Part shown: positions 16,423-25,469 of the stretch, in pieces
How the letters are laid out: every line of letters begins with the position of its first letter
How positions within the stretch are numbered: position 1 is the first letter of the stretch
Origin: Brevibacterium permense
Lineage (GTDB): Bacteria; Actinomycetota; Actinomycetes; Actinomycetales; Brevibacteriaceae
Length of the DNA: 52,666 bases
Reading direction: 5' to 3'
Assembly: GCF_013280495.1 (NCBI RefSeq)
Contig: NZ_JABSSX010000017.1
Span: 1-52,666, forward strand
Translations under genes and position numbers: made by a program
The notes under the pieces: generated by a model
Databases searched by the model: none
What the model was told of the DNA's origin: nothing
What the model saw: the letters and a program-made list of their open reading frames with translations, nothing else

Positions 16423-18792
16423 CTAGCCGTTGTCACCAGGCGACTTCGGTGGCTTGACGGGGAGGCCCCCTTCCGCCCCATCATCCTTAGGGGGATCGTC
16501 CTTCGGCGGATCGTCCTTCGGCGGATCGTCCTTCGGCGGATCGTCCTTCGGCGGATCGTCGTTCGATCCGTCCGCCGAACCTTCGGAGTCCTTCGAATCG
16601 TCCGATCCGTCCTTCGAGCCTTCTTCCTTGCCCTTCTCGTCTCCGTCGGAGTCCTTGTTCTTGTCTCCGTCGTCCTTCGGAGTCTCGATCGGAGCCTTCG
16701 GCTCTTCCTCTTCGTCCCCGTCGCTGCCGTCGTTGCTGCCGGCTGGCGCCTTCGGCTCGGGCTTCGGGGCCGGGGCCGGGTTGGAGTTCTTCGGCTTCGG
16801 CTTATCGGGCAGTTCGCCTCGGGCCGGGAACTGTTCGACCTTCTCACCCTGGAGGGCCTTCTGCATGTAGTCGGTCCACACCTGAACGGGGAACGAACCA
16901 CCGGTGACCTCACCGCGACCGCCGAAGGAGCCGATAGACACGGACTTTCCGTCGACCTCGCGATAGAGCACGACCGAGGTGGCGAGGTTCGGTGTGTAAC
17001 CGGAGAACCATGCGGCCTTGTTCTCGTTCGTCGTACCGGTCTTGCCGGCGGCAGGACGACCGAGGTTCTGGGCGTAGCTGCCCGAACCGCCCTGAACGAC
17101 CTGGCTCAGGGCGTACGAGGTCTCGGCACCAACTGCCTTGTCGAAGACGCGCTTGCCCTTGGTCTCGGCCTTGAACACTTCCTTGTCCTCGGCTCCCTGG
17201 TGGATCGTCTTGATCGAGTGAGTCTCGTGATGGACGCCGTTCGCTGCGAACGTCGCATACGCTGAGGCCATATCAAGGGGTTTGACGCTAGGGGTACCGA
17301 GCACGGTGGACGGGTTCGCAGCACTCATGTCGAGAGTGCATCCGCCGGTGTCGCCTGCCTTTATTTCCCGCTCGGTGCAAGCCGGGCTGACTCCCGCTCG
17401 GGTGGCGGCGTCGATCGTCTTGTCGGTGCCGATCTGCACATTGAGTGCCGCGTAGGCGGTGTTGATCGAAGACTGCGTCGCCTTGAGCAGGCTGACGGGC
17501 CCGTAACTCGAGCCGCCGAAGTTGTTGACCGTCCACGGCGTGCCGTCATTGTTCAGCGTCGTCGGGCTGGCACCCGGATACGAGTCGGTCAGCCGAACAC
17601 CGTTCTCCAGACCCGCGACGAGAGCGAAGGGCTTGAATGTCGATCCGGCCTGCACATGACTCTGCGTCGAGGCGTTGAAGGCCTGATCGAGGTAGTTCTT
17701 GCCGCCGTAGAAGGCTTCGATTCCGCCGTTGTCGGGGTCGATCGAGACGAGTCCGGCCTGCATGCCTTCGGGCTGATCCTGCGGGAGGGTCTTAATCGCC
17801 TGCTCGGCCGCCTTCATCCGATCCTTGTCGAAGGTGGTGACGATGTTGTAGCCACCGCGGTCGAGCTGGGCTTCGTCGATATCGAGCTTGCGCAGGGCTT
17901 CACGACGGACGAAGTCCCACATGTAGCCCTTCTGCCCGGACAGCGAGGATTCCTTGTTCTGCTTCCTCACTTCGGGCATCTCGACCTTGGCGGCCTGCTC
18001 CTCGGTGATGAAGCCTTCGTCGACCATGTTCTTGACCACGTAGTCGAAGCGGTCCTGATAGGCCTCGGGATTGTCCGAAGGATCGGCGGCACCCGGGCGC
18101 TGGATCATCGCAGCCAGCAGAGCGGACTCGCTGACATTGAGTTCCGAGGCCGGCTTGTCGAAATAGTTCTGAGATGCCACTTCGATGCCGTAGGAACGAC
18201 GGCCGAGGTAGATCGTGTTGAGGTAGTTCGCGAGGATCTCGTCCTTCGACTGCTGCTGGTCGATCTTGAGCGAGATGAACATCTCCTTGACCTTGCGATC
18301 AAGTGAGTGCTCGTTCGTGAGGTAGAAGTTCTTCACGTACTGCTGAGTGATCGTCGAACCGCCACCCGCGTACTTATTGGTGGCCACGCCGACGACAGCG
18401 CGGGAGAGACCCTTGATCGAGATGCCGCGGTTCTCGTAGAACGAGGTGTCCTCGGCGGCGATCGCCGCCTTCTGCATGGGTTCGGAGATTTCATCGATCT
18501 CCACTGACTTGCGGTCCTCGACCTTGTACTGACCGATCGGCGTCTTGCCGTCGCTGTAGTAGATTGTCGAGGTCTGACCGGTGGCCTCGAGGTTCGGCTC
18601 GGGGATGTCCGTTGCGGCATAGCCGATGGCGAACGCCACGCACAGGGCGATGACGAGGCTGAGCCCGCCGACGACGAGTACACGGATGCTCGGCAGGAAA
18701 CGGGTCCATCCGCTCACACCCGCTCGCGGGTAGTTGAGCAGGTTCTTCGTATTCCTGCCGATGTTCTTGGCTGTGTGTTGTCCCTTAGCCAC
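16423..18792 (-). CDS. ponA: Class A penicillin-binding protein (transglycosylase/transpeptidase)
   Basis: The 789-residue protein starts at GTG with GGAGG seven bases upstream. A cytoplasmic N-terminus precedes a TM at about residues 37-62. The GT51 transglycosylase domain has EDTSFYENRGIS and GGSTITQQYVKN. The transpeptidase domain has the catalytic SXXK in GSTFKPF, an SXN in SSIN, and KTGTT. The C-terminal 130 residues are a low-complexity, Pro/Lys/Asp/Ser-rich tail ending in repeated PPKDD units. It polymerises and crosslinks peptidoglycan outside the membrane. Position and architecture match mycobacterial PonA1 (Rv0050). Confidence 0.95.
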   Translation of the reverse strand: MAKGQHTAKNIGRNTKNLLNYPRAGVSGWTRFLPSIRVLVVGGLSLVIALCVAFAIGYAATDIPEPNLEATGQTSTIYYSDGKTPIGQYKVEDRKSVEIDEISEPMQKAAIAAEDTSFYENRGISIKGLSRAVVGVATNKYAGGGSTITQQYVKNFYLTNEHSLDRKVKEMFISLKIDQQQSKDEILANYLNTIYLGRRSYGIEVASQNYFDKPASELNVSESALLAAMIQRPGAADPSDNPEAYQDRFDYVVKNMVDEGFITEEQAAKVEMPEVRKQNKESSLSGQKGYMWDFVRREALRKLDIDEAQLDRGGYNIVTTFDKDRMKAAEQAIKTLPQDQPEGMQAGLVSIDPDNGGIEAFYGGKNYLDQAFNASTQSHVQAGSTFKPFALVAGLENGVRLTDSYPGASPTTLNNDGTPWTVNNFGGSSYGPVSLLKATQSSINTAYAALNVQIGTDKTIDAATRAGVSPACTEREIKAGDTGGCTLDMSAANPSTVLGTPSVKPLDMASAYATFAANGVHHETHSIKTIHQGAEDKEVFKAETKGKRVFDKAVGAETSYALSQVVQGGSGSYAQNLGRPAAGKTGTTNENKAAWFSGYTPNLATSVVLYREVDGKSVSIGSFGGRGEVTGGSFPVQVWTDYMQKALQGEKVEQFPARGELPDKPKPKNSNPAPAPKPEPKAPAGSNDGSDGDEEEEPKAPIETPKDDGDKNKDSDGDEKGKEEGSKDGSDDSKDSEGSADGSNDDPPKDDPPKDDPPKDDPPKDDPPKDDGAEGGLPVKPPKSPGDNG
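16493..16560 (-). repeat. 15-bp tandem repeat in the PBP tail
   Basis: Four exact copies of a 15-bp unit (GGATCGTCCTTCGGC on the plus strand) plus a partial fifth encode consecutive DDPPK units of the PBP C-terminus. A degenerate copy precedes them. Exact in-frame units suggest recent slippage, so the copy number may vary between strains. Confidence 0.9.
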
Positions 18793-19105
18793 CCAAGGTC
18801 CTCCAGGTCAGTCAGCCTGCCGCAATGCGTGGCGACGAGGTCCGAAAAAGGTCAAAGACGCCAATCAGTCTCGCACGCATTCATTAGTAGAGGATGAAAA
18901 AGTGCTGAGCCTGACGCCGTGCAGACACGCCAGGTTACCGAACCGTTCTCTGAGTAACCCCGCATTCGGCATCTCACCAGGCATTTTAATTCACTGCGGA
19001 AGAATCAACCATGACGGGTGCGTGTTTGCTCACATTCAATAGTGCGCCCGCAGATCAGTGCTCGGCGTCGCCAGCCAGGGCACCTCGACCATGCGCGCGT
19101 ACCTT

Positions 19106-19223
19106 CTCGTTCAAGCGTGCCCGCACTTTTCCACCGGTGCCGCCAGCCGCGACGCCTCGTTCAAGCGGCCCAGCACTTTTCAGCCCGTACACCTGCGGCA
19201 AAGCGCTGGGCCGCTTGAACGAG
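19106..19223. repeat. Three copies of a ~24-bp repeat, two direct and one inverted
   Basis: Copies lie at 19106-19130 and 19156-19180 (direct) and 19200-19223 (inverted). The shared core is CTCGTTCAAGCGGCCCAGC; the first copy has small changes. The second and third pair perfectly over 19 bp (19156-19174 with 19205-19223) around a 30-base spacer, so they could form a hairpin just past the acyl-CoA synthetase stop. The rest of the interval 18793-19237 holds the upstream region of the PBP gene and no gene that I can support. Confidence 0.75.
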
Positions 19224-19237
19224 AGTCGCTGCGCCGC

Positions 19238-20944
19238 TCAGCTCTTGAGGTCGAAGTCCGTGTCGGCGTACTCGTTGCCCTCGACAGCGGGTTCGCCGCT
19301 GAACGGATGCAGCTGGTCTTCGCGGGCGCGCAGTTCGACGCGACGGATCTTTCCGGAGATCGTCTTCGGCAACTCGGCGAACTCAAGTCGGCGGATGCGC
19401 TTGTACGGAGCCAGGTTCTCACGACAGTAGGCGAGGATCGACCGCGCCGTCTCGGCATCGGCCTCGAACTTGCTCGACACGACGACATACGCCTTGGGCA
19501 CAGCCAGTCGCACCGGGTCCGGCGACGGCACGACGGCCGCCTCGGCGACGGCCTCGTGTTCGATGAGCACGCTTTCGAGTTCGAAGGGGGAGAGCCGGTA
19601 GTCGCTGGCCTTGAACACGTCATCGGCGCGACCGACGTAGGTGATGTAGCCGTCCTCGTCACGGGAGGCCACATCGCCGGTGTGGTAGACGCCGCCTTCG
19701 AAGGCCTCTGCGGTCTTCTCCGGGTTGTTCCAGTATCCGGTGGTCAGGCCCACGGGACGAGGATCGAGGCGCAGGCAGATCTCGCCCTCGTCGCCTTCCT
19801 CACCGGTCGCCGGGTCGATGAGCACGACGTCGAATCCTGGGAGGGCCTTGCCCATCGAACCGTATTTGAGCTCCTGATCGGGCGAATTGCCGATCTGCAG
19901 GGTCGACTCGGTCTGACCGAAGCCGTCGCGGATGAGCACACCCCATTCGCTGTGAACACGGTCGATGATCTCGGGATTGAGGGGCTCACCGGCGCCCAGA
20001 GCCTTCGTCGGGGGATGCTTCAGGTGGCCGAGGTCGGCCTGGATGAGCATGCGCCACACGGTCGGCGGCGCGCAGAAGCTCGTCACTCCCGCGCGGTCCA
20101 TGGTCTCCATGAGGGCGTTGGCGTCGAAGCGCGAGTAGTTGTAGAGGAAGACGCAGGCTTCGGCGATCCACGGGGTGAAGATGTTCGACCAAGCGTGCTT
20201 GGCCCAGCCGGGCGATGCGACATTGAGGTGGACGTCGCCGGGCGTCAGTCCCATCCAATACATCGTCGAGAGATGACCGACCGGGTAGGAGACATGGGTG
20301 TGGGCGACCATCTTCGCCTTCGAGGTGGTGCCCGAGGTGAAGTAGAGGAGCATCAGATCATCGGCGCGCGAGCTGCCCTGAGGGTCGAACTCGGTGCTCT
20401 CATCATCGGCATCGGAGTAGCTGTAGTCCTGCTGGCGGGTGGGCTCGCCGCCGACGACGATGCGGACGACTTCGACATCGACGTCATCGAACTTCGCGGC
20501 ATCCTCGGCGCCGGCGACGACGAACTCGGCCTGACCGCGCTCGGCACGGTCGGTGAGGTCGATGGGTCCCAGCTGCGTGGTGGCGGGCATGAGCACGGCA
20601 CCGAGCTTGATGCCCGCGAGCATCGTCTCCCACAGCTCGACCTGGTTGTTGAGCATGACCATGACATGGTCGCCGCGCTTGATTCCGGCACGGCGGAAGT
20701 GATTCGCCACCTGGTTCGACCGCGCGGAGAGCTCCGCGAAGCTCCACTTGCCCTCAGTTCCGTCCTGTTCGACGATCCACAGAGCCGGCTTGTCGTTGTT
20801 CTCGGCGATCTTGTCGAACCAGTCGAGTGCGAAGTTGAAATGCGTGGGACGCGGCCATTCGAACTGGTCGCGGGCGGCCTCGTAGTCGCTGCGGAGCTCG
20901 ATCAGCTTGTCTCGGGCAGCGCGGAACTCCTCGGTCACTGTCAT
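19238..20944 (-). CDS. AMP-dependent acyl-CoA synthetase/ligase
   Basis: The ATG at 20942-20944 has AGGAG seven bases upstream; an upstream open extension of 17 codons has no ribosome binding site. The 568-residue protein shows the adenylate-forming core motif YFTSGTTSKAKMVAHTH, then GFGQTE, YHTGDVASRDEDGYITYVGR with the hinge and C-terminal RADDVFKASDYRLSPFELE, and the catalytic Lys region KTISGKIRRVELR. It resembles medium-chain (AcsM-like) acyl-CoA ligases rather than acetyl-CoA synthetase. It activates a carboxylic acid to its CoA thioester; the exact substrate is unknown. A palindrome upstream may be an operator. Confidence 0.88.
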   Translation of the reverse strand: MTVTEEFRAARDKLIELRSDYEAARDQFEWPRPTHFNFALDWFDKIAENNDKPALWIVEQDGTEGKWSFAELSARSNQVANHFRRAGIKRGDHVMVMLNNQVELWETMLAGIKLGAVLMPATTQLGPIDLTDRAERGQAEFVVAGAEDAAKFDDVDVEVVRIVVGGEPTRQQDYSYSDADDESTEFDPQGSSRADDLMLLYFTSGTTSKAKMVAHTHVSYPVGHLSTMYWMGLTPGDVHLNVASPGWAKHAWSNIFTPWIAEACVFLYNYSRFDANALMETMDRAGVTSFCAPPTVWRMLIQADLGHLKHPPTKALGAGEPLNPEIIDRVHSEWGVLIRDGFGQTESTLQIGNSPDQELKYGSMGKALPGFDVVLIDPATGEEGDEGEICLRLDPRPVGLTTGYWNNPEKTAEAFEGGVYHTGDVASRDEDGYITYVGRADDVFKASDYRLSPFELESVLIEHEAVAEAAVVPSPDPVRLAVPKAYVVVSSKFEADAETARSILAYCRENLAPYKRIRRLEFAELPKTISGKIRRVELRAREDQLHPFSGEPAVEGNEYADTDFDLKS

Positions 20945-20968
20945 TGTGGTCTCCTCACCTTTCGCCAC

Positions 20969-20985
20969 CGTCACATCATGTGACG
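20969..20985. promoter_or_regulatory. 17-bp palindrome, candidate operator of the acyl-CoA synthetase gene
   Basis: CGTCACAT, a central C, then ATGTGACG is a perfect dyad 25-41 bp before the ATG. It overlaps a second palindrome, TGACGTCA (20981-20988). The size and position fit a dimeric repressor of the TetR or GntR/FadR kind, or a CRP-like protein. No regulator gene is adjacent. Confidence 0.45.
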
Positions 20986-21052
20986 TCACACACAAATCTA
21001 AACGATTACGAAGGTATCAGCACTGATCAGCCGGTGAGCAGGCGGGGGTCGG

Positions 21053-22528
21053 TCACTGACCGTGGGATTCCCACCAGGAGCGCAGCTCCGCCTCGGCGCG
21101 TTCGGGTCCGAGCGGTCCGTGCTCCATCCGCAGCTCGAGCAGATGCTTGTACGCCTTGCCCACCAGCGGTGATGGTTCGATATCGAGGATCGCCATGATC
21201 TGCTTGCCGTCGAGGTCCGGGCGGATCGAATCGAGCTCCTCCTGTTTCGCCAGGGCCTCGATGCGCTCTTCCAGGTCGTCATAGGCGAACGCGAGCCGAT
21301 CGGCCTTCCGCTTGTTCCGGGTGGTCACGTCCGCACGGGTGAGAATGTGCAGCCGCGAGAGCAGCCGTCCCGCGTCGGTGACATAGCGGCGCACTGCCGA
21401 ATCCGTCCACCCGGCATCGCCGTAGCCGTAGAAGCGCAGATGCAGTTCGACGAGGCGGCCGACCGCCTTCGTCGTGTCCTTGTCGAAGCGCAGCGCCTTC
21501 ATCCGCTTGGCCGTGAGCTTCGCCCCCACCGCATCGTGGTGGTAGAACGTCACGGCACCGCCGGGCTGGAAGCGCCGCGTGGCGGGTTTGCCGACATCGT
21601 GCATGAGCGCGGCAAAGCGCACGACGAAGTCCGGCACTCGGATGCGCTGCGGGTCATCGTCGGCCATTCCGGCCTTCTCTTGAGCCGCGGCATAACGGCT
21701 CTCGAGTTCGACGGCCTGACGCAGCACGGTCAGCGAATGCTGGTAGACGTCCTTGTGCCGATGATGCTCGTCGGTCTCGAGCTGCAGTCCGGACACCTCG
21801 GGGAGGACATGATCGGCGATGCCGGTGCGCACGAGCAGGTCGATTCCGGCGACCGGATCGATGCCGGTAATGAGCTTGACGAGTTCGACCTGGACGCGTT
21901 CGGCGGAGATGATCTCGATCCGATCGGCCATCGCCGTCATCGCCTCTTCCACCTCAGGCACGGGGTCGAGCCCGAGCTGGGAGGTGAACCGGGCCGCGCG
22001 CATCATCCGCAGGGGATCATCGGAGAACGAGTCCGCGGCAGCCCCGGGGGTGCGGATGCGACCGGCGATGAGGTCGTCGAACCCCCGATGCGGGTCGACG
22101 AACGTCTTCGAGGGCAGTCGGATCGCCATCGCCCCGATCGTGAAGTCGCGGCGGACGAGGTCGGCGTCGAGGTCCGTGCCGAACGCGACGACAGGTTTGC
22201 GCGAGTCCTCTTCATAGGCTTCGGCACGATAGGTCGTGATCTCGATCTGGACGCCGGACTTCACGGCTCCGATGGTGCCGAATTCGCGTCCGATGTCCCA
22301 GTGTGTGTCGACCCAGTCGGAGATCAGCCCGAGGATGTCGTCGGGGTGGGCGTCGGTGGTGAAGTCGAGGTCGGGCATGGGGCGACCGAGCAGCGCGTCA
22401 CGGACGGAACCGCCGACGAGGGCGAGTTCGAAACCGGCTGAGGAGAACCTCTGACCCAGCGGGCCGAGGATGTGCTCGAGTTCGTCGAGCTTGTCGTGCA
22501 GTCGGTTGTGCGCGGTCTGCGGATCCAC
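21053..22528 (-). CDS. cca: CCA tRNA nucleotidyltransferase
   Basis: The 491-residue protein has the class II nucleotidyltransferase signature LVGGSVRDALLGRPMPDLDF, with the DXD metal-binding pair. The RRDFTIGAMA motif and an RNA-binding NDP-selection region follow, then an HD domain (LMHDVGKPATR) of the kind found in the long bacterial form. It adds or repairs the CCA end of tRNAs. It is divergent from the Nudix gene, the same arrangement as pcnA (Rv3907c) and mutT4 (Rv3908). Confidence 0.95.
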   Translation of the reverse strand: MDPQTAHNRLHDKLDELEHILGPLGQRFSSAGFELALVGGSVRDALLGRPMPDLDFTTDAHPDDILGLISDWVDTHWDIGREFGTIGAVKSGVQIEITTYRAEAYEEDSRKPVVAFGTDLDADLVRRDFTIGAMAIRLPSKTFVDPHRGFDDLIAGRIRTPGAAADSFSDDPLRMMRAARFTSQLGLDPVPEVEEAMTAMADRIEIISAERVQVELVKLITGIDPVAGIDLLVRTGIADHVLPEVSGLQLETDEHHRHKDVYQHSLTVLRQAVELESRYAAAQEKAGMADDDPQRIRVPDFVVRFAALMHDVGKPATRRFQPGGAVTFYHHDAVGAKLTAKRMKALRFDKDTTKAVGRLVELHLRFYGYGDAGWTDSAVRRYVTDAGRLLSRLHILTRADVTTRNKRKADRLAFAYDDLEERIEALAKQEELDSIRPDLDGKQIMAILDIEPSPLVGKAYKHLLELRMEHGPLGPERAEAELRSWWESHGQ

Positions 22529-22668
22529 CGAGCTCCTTCAATTCTTCAGATCTCTGCTCTTGCCCATGGGAACTCGTCTCCCGCGTCCAGGCGTGAGTTC
22601 CGGTCTCCATAAGCCTACCGGGAGCAGATGACACGAAACTTCCAAGCTTCGCCTACTAAGGTAGGAGA

Positions 22669-23157
22669 ATGACCACACCGATGCCCAAGCCGGGACCCCG
22701 CACGTCCCGCCGCACCACAGTGGAGGAGATCTCCGCCGGTGGCATCGTTGTCGACTTCTCTCACCCGTTGCTGGCCGTGGCCGTCATCGCGCGCATCAAT
22801 CGCGCCGGCCGGATCGAATGGTGCCTTCCAAAGGGGCATCTCGAAGGAACGGAGACCCCCGCCGAGGCGGCCCGCCGTGAGGTCGAAGAGGAGACCGGGA
22901 TCGCGGGGCAGATCATCTGCCCGCTGGGAACCGTCGACTACTGGTTCACCGTGACCGGAATCCGGATCCACAAACTCGTCCACCATTTCCTGCTGCGTGC
23001 ACAGTCGGGGACTCTGACCGTGGATAATGATCCTGACCAAGAAGCGATCGATGCGGCGTGGGTGCCCTTCAATGACCTGCGTTCGCGACTCTCGTTCGCC
23101 AATGAGCGCCGAATCGTCGCCGCCGCCCGACCGATGGTGTCCCGACTGGAGCAGTGA
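22669..23157 (+). CDS. Nudix hydrolase (MutT4-like)
   Basis: The 162-residue protein contains a complete Nudix box, GHLEGTETPAEAARREVEEE followed by TGI, at about residues 55-77. The N-terminal strand EEISAGGIVVDFS is typical of bacterial Nudix enzymes. The order relative to cca and the DUF6049 gene matches mycobacterial Rv3908 (mutT4). Substrates may be oxidised or surplus nucleotides. The stop overlaps the GTG of the following gene by 4 bases. Confidence 0.9.
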   Translation: MTTPMPKPGPRTSRRTTVEEISAGGIVVDFSHPLLAVAVIARINRAGRIEWCLPKGHLEGTETPAEAARREVEEETGIAGQIICPLGTVDYWFTVTGIRIHKLVHHFLLRAQSGTLTVDNDPDQEAIDAAWVPFNDLRSRLSFANERRIVAAARPMVSRLEQ

Positions 23158-25466
23158 AACCCATTCCCATCCGCCGACTGCGATTCCTCACCGCCCTGCT
23201 GAGCACGCTCCTGCTGCTCGCAGGGCCGGCTTTCGCATACCCGCTGCTGAATGCCGCTCCGGCCGCTGCCAGCACCGATGCGAATACCGACGCGGACACC
23301 GATGCGAAGAAGGACGAGGTCTCGATCACCCTCGACGAGGTGACTCCGTGGATCGATGACAAAGGCACGCTGACCGTGCGGGGAACGATCTCGAACACGA
23401 CGAAGAAGGCGGTCGAGAAGCCGAGCCTGAGCCTGCAGATGTCGACTCGCAAGCTCGATTCCGAATCCCGCCTGACCTCCTGGAAGCAGGGACAGGCACA
23501 GCACCGCACCGTCGCTGATCTCGAACATGACGGAACCGAAGCGAGGAAGAAGGCGAAGAAGGACAAGGACTCAGGTTCCGATGACAGCTCGGGAATCACC
23601 CTCGACACCTCGTTCGACGACACCATCGGTCCCGGTACCTCCGCGGAATTCACCTTCCACATCCCCGCCGATGACCTCGACCTGAGCAAGTCCTCACCCG
23701 TGAGTTCCTGGGGCCCGCGCGGTCTGGCGGTTCAGCTCGGCGACGACACCGGTCTGCGGGCCTCAGCGCTCGGCTTCACCACGTGGTACCCGGAGCCGGA
23801 GTTCGATCAGACGAAGATCAGCCTGCTCGCTCCCGTCACCCTGCCCGGCCACTCCGAGGGCGGACTCATCCCTTCCGACCGGCTCGATGCGGCCATCGCC
23901 GAAGGCGGTTCGCTCGACACGATCGCGAAGATGCTGGAACACAAAGAGCTCGCTGTGGCGATCGACCCGCGAATCATCGCTTCCTTCGAAGCAGCGATTG
24001 CCGAACCGCCTCCCGCCGACGCGCCGGAGGAAACCGAAGAGCCCGACGGGGAAAACGGCGAGGAGACTCAGTCACCACCGGTCGGAGCACCGGAGAACGA
24101 TGACGCCGATTCCACCGGTGCCGAACTCGAAGCCGCGGAGAAGCAGCGCAAACGCCTCGATTCCTGGTATCAGGACTTCGTGGAAGCGGCACAGAAGCAC
24201 ACGGTCGTCGCTCTGCCCTATGGCGATCCCGATCTCAGTGCCCTGCGCGGGACGAAGATCGACCGACTGAGCTCCTTCGCTCAGAAGCAGCGCGAGATCG
24301 TCAAGGACGTCTTCCCCGATGCCCGCACGGACATAGCTTGGCCGGTGGCCGGAAGTGCGACGAAGAACGGGCTGCGGGCGCTGAAGAAGTCCGGCAATTC
24401 CACCGCGATCATCAGCGATGGTCAGCAGCCCTCGATCACCGGCATCCACGATGATGCGCATTCGCAGACGACCATCACCGACGACGGGGAGTCGACGATC
24501 GACACTCTCATCTCGGATACGAAGCTCACTGACATGAGCGCCGAGGCGATCGCCGAGGACAACCCGGCCGGGGCACTGTCCGAGCTCGTCGCGGAGTCCG
24601 CGGTGATCCAATCCGAGGCTCCCTACCGCTCTCGCAGCCTGTTCGTTCCGCTCCCACGCGCGGCCGCCTCGGCGAATTGGGAACAGACCGTCGAGGAACT
24701 GAGCTCGGCACCGTGGATCGCTCCCACCGGGGTCGACAAGATCCTCGATTCCGGTTCCGAGGCGCGCGGGCTGCTGCGGACGGATGCCGACGCTCCGCAC
24801 ATCCGCAAGAGGGCTGTGGAGTCGCTGGCCGAGATCCGAGCGAACCAAGCGGACTTCAACAGCGTCTTCAGTGACCGTGACAGCGCCGATATCCGGCTCG
24901 ACCGCGAACTCCTCACCTGCACCTCGGCGGCGTGGACCCTGGGCCGGAACGCGAACATCTGCGCCGGTCAGGCCCGCGAGCAGAGCGAGAATCTCATGGA
25001 CAGCCTGCACCTGCGCAAGGGATCGTCCGTCCTCCTCGTCACCGGCGAGAAGACGACGATTCCGGTCACGATCGTCAATGATTCCCCCGCCGAGGCGACG
25101 CTGCGGATCCGGATGAAGCCGAACACTCCGCAGCTGCGGGCGCAGGAGACGGAGACCGTCAAGGTGCCGGCCGCGGAGACGATGCGTGTGGACGTGCCCG
25201 TCGAGGGCCTCGCCAACGCCGATGTGCCGACAACGATCGAGATGGTCACCGCCGACGAGGTGGTCCTACCCAAGCAGGAATCACTCCTGGTTCGGGTCCG
25301 CGCCGATTGGGAGAACATCGGCACCGCGGTGATCGGATTGGCCCTGGCCGTCGTGTTCGTGATCGGCTTGATCAAGACCATTTCTCGGGGGCGACCGAAG
25401 ATCCCCGAACAGCAGCTGGCCGATGCGATGGCCCGCGCCAAGACCGACGACCCCGAAAAGAGGTAG
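23154..25466 (+). CDS. DUF6049 family exported membrane-anchored protein (Rv3909-type)
   Basis: The 770-residue protein starts at GTG overlapping the Nudix stop. It has a signal peptide (RFLTALLSTLLLLAGPAFAY), a large extracellular region with beta-rich ends and an acidic, Glu/Pro-rich stretch at about residues 285-320, and a single TM near the C-terminus (VIGLALAVVFVIGLIKTI). It occupies the position of Rv3909, always next to the lipid II flippase gene in Actinobacteria. Its role is unknown; an envelope function linked to MurJ is likely from context alone. Confidence 0.82.
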   Translation: MKPIPIRRLRFLTALLSTLLLLAGPAFAYPLLNAAPAAASTDANTDADTDAKKDEVSITLDEVTPWIDDKGTLTVRGTISNTTKKAVEKPSLSLQMSTRKLDSESRLTSWKQGQAQHRTVADLEHDGTEARKKAKKDKDSGSDDSSGITLDTSFDDTIGPGTSAEFTFHIPADDLDLSKSSPVSSWGPRGLAVQLGDDTGLRASALGFTTWYPEPEFDQTKISLLAPVTLPGHSEGGLIPSDRLDAAIAEGGSLDTIAKMLEHKELAVAIDPRIIASFEAAIAEPPPADAPEETEEPDGENGEETQSPPVGAPENDDADSTGAELEAAEKQRKRLDSWYQDFVEAAQKHTVVALPYGDPDLSALRGTKIDRLSSFAQKQREIVKDVFPDARTDIAWPVAGSATKNGLRALKKSGNSTAIISDGQQPSITGIHDDAHSQTTITDDGESTIDTLISDTKLTDMSAEAIAEDNPAGALSELVAESAVIQSEAPYRSRSLFVPLPRAAASANWEQTVEELSSAPWIAPTGVDKILDSGSEARGLLRTDADAPHIRKRAVESLAEIRANQADFNSVFSDRDSADIRLDRELLTCTSAAWTLGRNANICAGQAREQSENLMDSLHLRKGSSVLLVTGEKTTIPVTIVNDSPAEATLRIRMKPNTPQLRAQETETVKVPAAETMRVDVPVEGLANADVPTTIEMVTADEVVLPKQESLLVRVRADWENIGTAVIGLALAVVFVIGLIKTISRGRPKIPEQQLADAMARAKTDDPEKR

Positions 25467-25469
25467 AGC

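Noticed and set aside
15058..17265. 735-codon plus-strand open frame
   Set aside because: Antisense to the GT87-like gene and the PBP gene; low-complexity composition with no recognisable domain.
19058..20983. 641-codon plus-strand open frame
   Set aside because: Antisense to the acyl-CoA synthetase, which carries complete adenylate-forming motifs.
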